Shown piece by piece: positions 10,701 to 22,700 of a stretch of 64,000 nucleotides of DNA. A program made the position numbers and the translations under genes. Each line of letters starts with the position of its first letter. The first letter of the stretch is position 1. Below the pieces are notes generated by a model, which did no database searches, was not told where the DNA came from, and saw nothing but the letters and a program-made list of their open reading frames with translations. This stretch comes from Anastatus disparis (Eukaryota; Arthropoda; Insecta; Hymenoptera; Eupelmidae): positions 868,001 through 932,000 of the forward strand of contig JAFFSR010000281.1 in assembly GCA_017163975.1 (NCBI GenBank), written 5' to 3'.

Positions 10701-13700
10701 GAATATTTGATAATTACGTAAATTCAAACAGTTTTTGTATGGACAAAAAAATTTTTATTCCATTTGTCAGAATGAAATCTGATTGTTCTTTTTGTCAAAC
10801 CAAAGCTGTTACTTGAAAAACTAATATAATATAGTATATTACGTTCCGAGGCACGGAACAGGCTCATTCCATGCGCGTGTTGGTTTGCTTCGCGAGGCGA
10901 AGCCGAGCGAAGCAAAACACGCGCATATGATGAGCCTGTTTCGTGCCGAGGAACGTATACGATTTTCCTTCATGCCCGGCCGGAACTTTGCCACCCCAAA
11001 AAATGATAAAACTCCATTTTTAATAAAAAAAAATTCGTCAAAAGCGAAGAGTCATCTGTTGCGTTATTTCGTTGTAGCGCGCATGCGCAAGCAACTACAG
11101 CATACAGTTGAGTTCGGTAGAGAAAGAGAGAGAGAGAGAAAAAACCGAACATAGCAGCACACATAGCAGTTAACATAAGATACACAGTAAATATATAAAT
11201 AATAATTCAAATTTAAAAAACGTGAGAAATAATGAAATGTGTTTATAATACTTTTATATTACTATATTTTGTGTATGAAAACCTTTTAAAGTGCAAAAGA
11301 AAAAATTGTGAGTTAAAACAATTGTGTATGTTAGTAAAGTTATAGTTCATTTTAATAAATATAAATGTATTAATATCAAGTGCACAAAAACAAAACGTGT
11401 AAAAACGTGAATTTAATTATTTTCTTTGTACAAAAATAATCATGAAGTAAATTTAAAAGAGTGTCGTGAATTCAAAGAAACGTGTATGAAAAAGAATATC
11501 TATTTTTAACGAAAGTTATAATTCGTTATAATTTAAACTAATATATGTATATTAGTGTATTAATATCGAGTGTGTTTGTTTATTTAAGAACTACAAGTAT
11601 GATGTATGCATTTATCTGTTTAATGCTGAGGTTAGACATTCGCGTATATATAGATATAGTTTAAGTATCCAGCAGACAGCGAAGCGACCGAGAAGACGTA
11701 CAGTTCGTACCTGCGCGGTGCGTTCTGCGCACGTATGTAACGGAATAACACGAATGTATTCGGCCGGTTCCCTGCCGCATGAGGAGCACTTTTAGGCAAA
11801 GTTCCGGCACGGGTATGAAGGAAAAGCTCTTTTTTTTATCCTTTGTAACGCTTTGAAATTGAAGCAACAATATTCTATAACGGCAAGGATTTCATTAAAA
11901 TTTAACGAATAAAGAACTTGATAAAACAAAACGTACTCCATTTTTTCTTTAAAAATATTACGAAATCTCTCTCTCGAGGAAAACAATCAAAACTTTAAAA
12001 ATGTACAGAATTCTCATCCCTTGCAATATTTCTTGGTTTATAATTTATTCATTAACTTGTAAAACAAGCAATCTCGCCTCACTCCATTTGCTAAACTTTT
12101 TTACAAAGTATCTTTAAAAAAAAGAAAGAAGAAAAAAAACTGAAAAGAAAATGAAGTGCAAAACTTAATCCTCTATTTAATTTAGAGATAATCTTGACAT
12201 TGTTGTGAGATACTGGCAAAGCTGCTTAAAAGCAAACGTAGGTATATATACAGGCGTATATATAAAGTTTTCTCAGATGGTTTTAGTCTGTAACGGCGAT
12301 TCAAAAGCTTGACTCACTATAAATTACTTGAGGCTTTCAGCTTTAGGCTTGCATATAAGCATAACAGAAGTTGGAATATATATCAGAGTAATTTAATCAT
12401 ATAAATGAATACAAGGAAAGTGCGTTTTTAATATGCATACAAATTCAAGCTTTTCAAAGTACTTTCTTTTTCTTTCTTTCTTTTTTATTTATATAGCCTA
12501 CAATTAAGGATCTCTAATACTATAACTTTATAAAACTGCCGAGTTTTTTTTAATTAAATTTGTTTTGTATTTACTTTAGAGTAAAAATAAAATAGTGTAA
12601 ATAGGACAAAGTTTTTCAAAACTATGAAGTTTCTGAAAGCTACGAGCTCTAAAATATCTAGAATTTCCAATACTTTAAAAATTATTTTTTAGTATTTAGG
12701 ATTAAAGTCTTAAAACTTCATTTGAACCGATAAATAAATACGAACGAAGGATATTCTAAAACAAGCCAACATTTTTTAACTCTATTTTATTTATAATATT
12801 TTTAAATGATTTATTTATTTGTTTTTTTTTATTTGATATTTTAAGTATCTTGAACAGCTTTTTGACCTTTTTTCAAAATTATTATGAACATCTGATTTAA
12901 CGTGAATTTTAACCACAGCAGAGACAGTAAACTCAAAGGTCTGACAAACTGCAAGACCCGCGGCTTAGCTGCTTGAGCCACTAAACTCAATAAATTATAT
13001 TTAATTAACCACTTATTATCTATTCATTAAAATATTCTGATTTAATCTGAGTCTTTAGAAGAAAGATGAAACGATATGCTCTTTTTGTTAATATCATTAA
13101 TTAATAGATAAATGATGAGATGATTGAATGGACCAATAGGAAAACAAAGAAATAATTAGAACTTTTTAAAAATAAATCTATTTTAACAGTGAATTTGCAT
13201 CTTGTAAAGCAATTATAGTGTTCTTTTACGTATTAAATTATAATAATTAGCTTGATAATTTTTAGCTTACTGGTCTGGATTAAATTAATTAAAACTTCGT
13301 GAATTAAATGGAACAAATTTGTTGTAGGGCTTTTGACTTTATAAGATTAATTAAATATATTTAAACAATCAAATTGTATAAAAATTATATATACATTGAC
13401 TAAAATAAATTATTATCCTATACAGAAAATAAGTAGTGTGTATCAAGATGTAATCAGGCATTATATACAAACAAGAATAAGTACATACTTTTCTTATGAT
13501 TCTTCAGTTATTGCTCGAAAACTTTTACATACCTAATTAATTTATTAATTAACGATAAAAATAATTTATGATTACATTAAATTGTCAAAAAAATAAAAGA
13601 GCTTACATTATCGACTTTGTGTCCTTGTTTAAAAAGCTTATTTTTTTCACCGTGGATACTCCTAAAAAATAAAGCGCATGTACTTTTTTTTTATTTAAAT

Positions 13701-16700
13701 AAAAGAAAAAATTATTCAAAATTTCAGAATCATATAAATAATTACAAAAGCTAATAATTTATAATCAATTAAATAATTATAATCGCGTCTGTTGCCATCA
13801 TTATCAGTCTACTTGCAATTTCCATAGATACCCGTCAACCGTAAGATCTGACATTTCCGTTAATTATTAAAGTTAACATCAAGGGAATACCAAGTCTGAT
13901 CAACAATATTCTGTTCGATCTAAGACTTAAGATATCATAGACAAACCAGTCATTATTATATCTTCAAGCAAATCAATCGCATCTTTGAGTATTATAGTAT
14001 TCTATTATATTTATCTATGTATACATTCAAAATGTATATACTTTGAAAGCTTAACGTATCATCGGCACTAATTTACCAATGACAAAGGGGATCAGCAAAT
14101 TTGCTAATTAGTCCAGATTCAAACGATTCGATGTATTCTTAGGATAGATAAATTATTTAAAAATACAGTTCATTAAGATAAGTAAATAACATATGGATTT
14201 CAATCGACATGCGATAATAAAAAATTTTTATCATTGGTAAATTCAACTTGTTTGCAAAAACTGTATTTATTTTTAATCCATAAATCAAAGATTTGTTAAT
14301 TTAAACATTTGATATTGTCAAAATAATAGTAAATAAAAAACGAAACGAAAGCATATTCTTTTGAATATATTCATATTCAGTATTTCTATTTGCGGTGTTA
14401 ATCAACCACAGATGTTTACAGCATGTTTGCGAACAAAGCACATTTAAATATTTACACTAGTGCTTGTGGTCAATCAGCAGTGACTAGAATATTCAAGAGC
14501 ATGCTAGCAAATTGTAAATCCATCGCAATCGAATACCTTACTCACTAGGACATAATTGATCCTATAAAGACCATATTAAATAAAAATGAAAATTTAAAGG
14601 ATGTTCGTTAAATAAAATATATATCAAGATACAATACTAAAACAATATTATAATATTTCAGATTGATTCGCTCACTTTGTTTGATTACTATAATAGCTAA
14701 ATCACTTTTAATAATAGTTGATTATAATTCATTTAAAATTTATCAAGAAATTTTAAATAAAATCAAAAATAATTTTCACGTAATAGAAAAGACTTTTGCT
14801 GGAAAATTTTTTTGATATATTATTTGTAATGCTAAAAAATAAAAAAATGATAAATTAAAAAAATTTTCTTTTGTTCTTTCTTTGTCTTAAAATTTTGTAA
14901 AAGATAACTTTTTATTACAAATTTATGCTTAAAATTCTTATAAAAAAGTTTGAGTGTATAAGTTAAAAAATTTTTTTTAAACTGAAATACAAAATGTACT
15001 AAATAATAAATCACTAGGTAAAAAAAAGTATTATCAAAGCACTAATAGCCTGTCAGTGACCCATATCAGACGAGAGCCTTTAATTTCGAACCCTCGAAAG
15101 AAAAAGAAAAGAAAGAAAAAAGAAAGTTTCAAACAATCTGAAGCAAATTAAGAGGCCGTGTTACTAAAAATAATCAAAATAAGAATATTCGAAATTAAAG
15201 AAAATAAAACCTCTAGGAAATGGCTTTCCAATGATTGCATTTTCAGCGACGTCGAGCATGGAAAAACGAATTGCCGACCCCCTTTCGTGTTGTAAATCCA
15301 CCTTAAGAAAGCTACACAGTGGAATAGCGGAAAAAATACCAGGGAAAGAAGATACATGCATGAGAATTCATGACCTAAATATAATGAATAATCATGTCAC
15401 GGTTGAAAAGTGAAATTGACATTTTTTTTCTTAAATTGTTGGATGAAAAAATTAAAGATATTATTCAGGTCGGTGGTTTTAAATTTGTTATGTAAGGTTC
15501 GTCAGTTTTGAAATTTAGTTGGATCTTCAAATGGGTTAAATTGCGTTTAAAATCAACATACATGAGACTAAAATGTGTTATAAGCAATGAGGAATTTCAA
15601 TTAATTTTTAAAACATATATTTTTATACTTTGTAATAAATAATAATTAAAAATATAATTAATTCATTTATATGTAAGAACAGATTTGTTCTTTTGCTAAT
15701 TAAAAATATATAAAACAGCATAATTTAACATATTACTTAACATGTTGTAAACCACGGCGAGGTAGTAAGCTAAAAATGCCGAGTGTAAGAATCAAAACAG
15801 GTATGCTAAGTTACAAGTACTGCACCTCAGCCACTTGAATCATTATTCTAATGAAAAAATTTGTAAATTCTACAACAATTTGAATATAAACATTTTTTTT
15901 ACAACTGTTCTCGAAAACTTTAAAAATTCTACTTTTTTTCAACCCCATTTTTTGTAATTCACTATTAACTAAATGTATATTATTCTCAAGTTAAGTTTTA
16001 TAACTTCTTGGTCTTTTATTAACTCCGTACAAATTTTTACAACTCCGCTACTCTTTCCTAAAATGCAGAAACAATTATTTTTTTTAGTTTGTGCTCATTC
16101 ATTTAAAAAAAAAACAAGGGAAAAAAAACTTTTTATTTCACAACCCACACAATATGCAATCATTAAAACTGGCATTTACTTTACACCTTAATGTGCAAAT
16201 GCATTTACAGTGGAAATTTCTTACGTAAGAACAGCAATTTCCAGTCCCGACAATTGTCGAAAACTTCAGCAGTAAAAGAAAAACCCTTATACGAACGAAT
16301 ATATGCATGAGAAGTAGTGACCTAAATACAATGAATATATTTTCACTCGTGCTATCTATACTTTCTAACGCTCTTTTCTCTTGCGTGCTCTGTCTTTCTC
16401 TTCGCACCTGAAAAAAAACCGTGTAAAAAGAGAGAAAGGAAAAGAGCAAAAAAAAGGATGCCATTTCACTTATAAACTTGTGACGCGATTTTTCTTTCAT
16501 TATGTTTACAGTACGTGTCAGGATAAAATTTTTGACCTACATTAAAATCTAAAGAGATACACAGTCGAGTTACGTTTATCTTTTACAATATATTCAGTTT
16601 TTTTTTTATTAAAAAAAAATATACTTGTGCTTTTCGATGTATATAACGACGATCGCTTTCTCGCCTATTACATTTCTTTTTTTTTTTAATTCATCGTTGC

Positions 16701-19700
16701 ACAATACTTAAAAATAAAAGAAAAAACTTTGCAAGCTTAAAATAAATTCAAAAGCAGCTTTCTCCTCACGAGTTAGATAATCGAGTTAGTTGGAAATGTA
16801 AGTCACTATTGTTAAAAAAGCTGATTTTATTATTATTGTTAAAAATTGAAACATTTTATTTTAATGAAATAACTTAATGATTATTGTTTTCAAAAAGCAT
16901 TTAAATTGCAATTAAAATTATCGAACAATAAATAGATAGCCCTAATCGGCTTAAAAATAAAATATCAATTTAATTATCCAAGGATCATTAGCAGCATCGC
17001 TAATCTGATTAGTCTTTGCTTAAAACCGTTAGTTAAACTTCTCGTCTTAAACTGTACTCCAATACATGCATATATAAACGAGTAATTTTAAACAAATCTT
17101 TATACATGAATAAATTCGTTCACGTTTTAACCACAGTTTGGAAAAGGCATACACAGATTGTTTGGTTTAAAGACATACACACACACACATACATACACAC
17201 ATCAGTCAGTGCTGCGCGCACGTGTTGCTTGGTTTATCTCTTTAACTTCTGTCTCTCTTTATCATCTCTCCAGGAAAATCCACAAATTCGTCATCCGGAC
17301 TAACGAAGCTTTTGTCAAGTTTCGAACTTAACTATTTCTCGAAGTTCAAAGTTGCGTCTTGCTTAGTGCGATAAGAGTTTAATTCATCATGACAAGAAAT
17401 GGAAATTTTACGAGAGAATTATTACGAAAATTTCATGTCACAGATGCATCAGAATTATAATATTTATTAAAAAAAAAACATAAAAAATATCAAAACTTTA
17501 TTCAAATTTATTTAATAGTACTGATTATTTAAAAAATTTATTTCTATCGTCAAAACTTTGCATGCTACATTATTTTTATTTTCCATGACATAAACATACC
17601 ATATATATATAGTGCGTCATGCAACTAGGAAATAAAGTCGCATATTTTTCCCGAGGACAGAGTTTGCGTCCTAAGCGAAAGTAGCAAAGCACGGATCATA
17701 ATTGCATGAGGAAGAAATAGACTTCTTTTTCGCACTGCACATAATCCTTTACACCTTTCTCAGCTGTGTGAATTTAGTCAAAAAAAATGGATTTTTCAAA
17801 AATCTTCACAACTTACTTCATAAATGAAAACCATAACGAATTCGTTATCAAATAGAACTTAATTAGATTTATCATACTCAAATAATTTTAAATTTATTAT
17901 ATTAAATTAATTTTGGTTTATTTTTTTAATTGATAGGTTATCAAACTTTAAAATATTGTTTTATGATGTTCATTTTCTGAATAAAGTATGCATTACCATA
18001 ATAATTTTCCCAGTAATATTTATTTGTAAATTAGGCATATTTTTTAAACAACCCAAAAACTCATATCTAACTAAGAATTAGAATGCACAAAATATGTTTC
18101 TTTTTATGTTTTTTCTCAAAACAAGCTCAATACTTCAAGGTGGTTAAACGGATATAAAACAAATTGACGGAAACTCATAAAATTTAAAGACAGGAAACGA
18201 TTGCAGGGCAGTAAAAAAAAAGGCTGACCACACCAAAATGAAAGGTTTTCGTGATGATAGTATATCTAACCACACATGATATACTGCCTGACCTAAGTAT
18301 TGTACAATAATGTTACAAAAGTAAAAACAATAAAAAAATATAGTTTATCTTATATCATAAGCTGAACAAAACTTTTGAAAAGAATTTTCTAGATAAAGAA
18401 AAATAAACTAGCTTAATAGTTATTTAATACAGTTTTTTCTACGAAAATCTAAAATGTGTCTTTTACGGCTATTTTTCTACACATTCATTGGAGACAAAAA
18501 AAAGGAAAGAAAAAAGCGAAAGAAAAACAACCGACCCGATTTCCCTAGAGAATGCAGAAAGCAATTTCCGTAGCTGCCTATACCATGTTCACGATGTCTT
18601 AGTTTGCTTGAGTTTTTTTTTATTTTTTTTTTCTTCTTGGCTTTTACGCTTTACCAGAATTTTGCACACACATTATCGGAAATCGTCTGCTATCCTTACC
18701 TAACAGTGATTCCCCGGAAAATCGCATCCTTGCATTTACGTTTTTCTTTTTTTTTTAAGGTATCTTTTTTTTCACAGTTCAGGTGCACTGTGACTAGAAA
18801 TTCGATGTGAAACGAATAAAATGCATGCTCTTTGAATTGCAAGTTGTTTGCTGCCTATTCAAGGTGACATTTTCATGCAAAATATGTATATAAATATATT
18901 ATACATACATATATACATATATGTATATTCATAGTTAGGTTATTGTAGAAAAATTTTTCATTTGTGAAGCGTGAGAATATTTCTTGTTTATTTATATTTA
19001 ATAAAATACTGTAGCAAATAACACTTTTCTAAGACTTTTTACGGATTGTGAATATGGCGTACTTTGCAAATGAATGAGAAATATTTTTTATATGTTTAAT
19101 CATTTTACTTCTTTTTTGTAAATATTCAATTTGATTATACATCGAAATGCTAATTTTTGTCAATAAGTTTTGTTTATTTTGATTCCCGTAAATTAAAAAA
19201 ACTTACAGTTTGGAGCTTATTTCCTTGAAGTTTTATTTTCTATTTGACTATAATCATTACCTAAATATTAAAGGAACTTTCCTTACTCTCGAACTACGAT
19301 GATAACAGGAGAGAAAAAAAAATCATTAGAACTTCAAAGGAATGCAAAGGTGTTGGAGGTTTGAAGTTCTCTGCACTTCATTCTCTTTTGCTCTTCTCTT
19401 CAATCTTATACACGAAGATAGAGGTAATTAGGACCGAAGTTTAGAAGAGCGAGACAAAGAGCGAACAGTTTGGAATAGAGAATAGAAGTAATTAGTATGT
19501 AACGAGTATTAGATCGTGTTCCTCTTTTGATTGAATAAGTTCGAAATTTCAAGTTTTCTAATAATATTCAGAATAATTTGTTACATTTTGTAACTTCTAA
19601 TAAAGACTAAAAATTTGAGGTTCGTTTAAGGTATTAAAGACTAAATTTTGGATGATAATATGAAAATCTTAAATTTATGAATTCGCCATACTGTACTGTT

Positions 19701-22700
19701 TTAATATCAGACGAAACCCAAAATAAGACTTCACACAATTTACATTTATTTATGATTAATAATAGTTCAATATCATTGTCTTTTATTGGATTACAAAATA
19801 AAAAAGCCCATAAAAGGTCATATTTTACTGGCAGATCTATTTATAATTTAAATTGCAAGTAATCACAATTCTCATCTCAAATGTCAAAAGTACTAGAAGC
19901 CGAGCTAGCAACGTCTATTATGGAACGTAAAATTTGCAAAATATAAAAACTAACGAACTGTCAGACACTCGACAGACAATGCAGTTGTATTTAGTAAAAT
20001 TTTTTTAATACAATCGCCTTGCTTTTAAACAAAACTATTTGGTAAAAAAATTTGAATTTCTTAATAAATTGTAAGTATTTATCATTTAAAAATTGTCGAG
20101 CCATTCCAATTTACAAAATCCTAAATTTAAAAAAGATCTTGACGAAATCGATTTCTTTCGTTTACCGATGCTCTACAAGCTTGCTGACCTAAGAAATGAA
20201 CTGACAAATGAAGAACGTCAAATTGAAATTGTTCAAAGCCTTTATCTACTATTCAAATTACAGAAACTAAAGAAACTTAGGATTATTCACCATTGTATTG
20301 GGGTATATACGAGAACATATTGTTAAGTTTAAAACATTCTTTTTAAATTTTCAGGTCTACCCTAAAGAAGCAAATCACTATGTGCATGAAACGTTAGCAA
20401 TCAACAACAGCACCGCATGATGTAAACCGAAAAACCACAACATGAATATCAACGACTATTGTCAAAGCCTAATAACCCTCATACTTTTAAAGCATCTTCA
20501 AAATAAATAATAAAAAAATATCTTAAAAATTAATAATACAATCATATACAAATTATTTGCTTACGTACATTATCTATTCAAATTAAAAATTTATTTACTA
20601 ATTGAATATTCATTTTTAATTTCACATAAAAGATGAGGATTTTAAAAATTTATTTCAATATCAGTTAATAGTTATATTTGAGAATTCACATCAAGTTAAA
20701 CAAATATAAAAATATTCTCGATTTAAACAGGAAGCAGGAACAAAAGCTCTTTCTGTAGATAATATTGTACTGTTTTTATGTTATAACATTATTTTGAAAA
20801 TAATGAAATATTTTATTCTGTTAAAAAATAAGCAGAAATTTTCAAATAAATAAATTTAACACACGTTCCATTAACAATAAAAACAATTTATTACATTCCA
20901 TTATTTAAATTCAATATTATAATAAACAAAATAAATAAAATTTTTATTGCGAACTGTAAAATTTTTCATTATTTAATGAAATTTGTTGAAACATCTTTCA
21001 TATTTATTTAGCTTTTTCTTTCACACGTCTACATCCTTATCTGGTACGTCTTAAATCAACCCTCTTTTATTATTCTTACCATCTATTCAAGAGTGTAACG
21101 TACGAAGTGTTTATACACACACAAAAGATGTTACGAAAAGCTAACCTTAAGCCGCAAGCTCGTTAGTAACTTACCAAGTGTGTCTAGCTTATATACTTCA
21201 AATGAAGATGAACGCGTGTTTGTTTTTTTTTCTCGCACTTGTCCCCAAATGTATATAAGGAAAAAAAAGGAGGAACATAACGTATACACAATGATAAGAG
21301 TTCATTATAATGATCTTGCTGCGTTTGTCGCGCCGACAGTGCCCAAGAACAACTATGAGAATGAAAGAAACTTTTGTACTTTTCATTTTATTATTCTTTT
21401 TTTTTTTGTTAGAGAAATAATGTTGAGAATTGTATTTCGTTGCCTAGTTTTTAAGGGTAGAAAATTTATGCGAATTTCTTTATTTTTTCATTTATTTTGG
21501 TTGAAAAGATTTTGTTTTAATTGCTAAGAGTTACAAGATATTTTAAGGATAATAATGAATAAAACTATTGTTTTAATTTTGAACCAACGGTTATTTAATT
21601 ACATTGAATATGAAGAAATAATTACTTGAGCACTAAAATTATAATACCGCGATAAATAAACAGGTCAGCAATGGCTATTGTATGGGAATAAAAGGAGTTT
21701 CTATAATCATGTATTGAAAGAATGAATTTTTTTACATATGCTCTTATTATATATTTAAGAATTAACATATTACTGGTATATGAATTTAAAAAAGTTAAAT
21801 TCTAAATTAATTACTATCAGATTATTCATTGATTCATTTCTTTTTTCATTCTTCAGTTTCTTATATCCATATAAGTGAATTATATCATTGATTAAATTTA
21901 TTTTAAATTTTTATTGAAATGTGAATAAAAATATCGAGCAATTATAATTAATTTAAAATTATAATTAATTTGATTTCAAAAGGAGGATTAACCATTTTGT
22001 ATTAAACATTCATTATGATTTTGTAAATTTATCAAATAAAAAACTTAAGAACTAAAATATTCAAAAAAATTTAATTTCAGAATGACACAGTTGAATAAAA
22101 AAATTAAAATATTATTCTTTTAATGTTAAATATTTCAAATCATGAATTAATTGAAAAAATCTTTCATTCAATTAAACTTTTAAAAATAAAAAAAAAGTTT
22201 AATATTATAAAATTTATATAGAATTTTAAAATATCATGACATATTTTCATAAAATAAATTTATATTTAGTACTTTAACAATATATATTCTTCAAGTAACG
22301 TCCTTGTCAAGAAAAATACAAGTTCACGATGTAAAGAAGAAAACTAAAAAGTAGAACGAAGCTTGTAATAGAAACAAAAGGTATACATGTTTGCTTATCC
22401 GCACTCTATGGTCTTGAAAAAGCAAGGATAAAATGCAAGAATACAATACAAAATATAAAATAAAGAAAAAAAAATACGTGATCGGATATAGAATATCATC
22501 TGCCGGACGTGTTTCAAGTAATGTCCTTCGTATTCCCAATAGTACTATACGTACATATTTTCATTTTTATTCAGTATACCTAACGTTTCTTTGAAACCGA
22601 AGTATCGGACGAATAAAGAAAAAAAAGAAAGGATAATGATAATAAAAAAGAAAAAAAAACAGAAAAAAGTTACTTCATTGTTGGAAAAGAGTCTTGAAAA

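Noticed and set aside
12931..12995. tRNA-like stretch on the minus strand (GTGGCTCAAGCAGCTAAGCC)
   Set aside because: Only an A-box-like part; no B box or acceptor pairing.
13607..13661. Exon-like block on the minus strand (TTTTTTAG ... AAT|GTAAG) in the large collagen intron
   Set aside because: In phase 0, required by the exon at 25068, it reads GAG TAT CCA CGG TGA and stops. Direct joining of 25068 to 9896 keeps the frame and the collagen pattern.
15745..15835. tRNA-like stretch on the minus strand (GTGGCTGAGGTGCAGTAC ... GTTTTGATTC)
   Set aside because: Box-like motifs are weak and no stem closes; could be a decayed SINE but cannot be supported.
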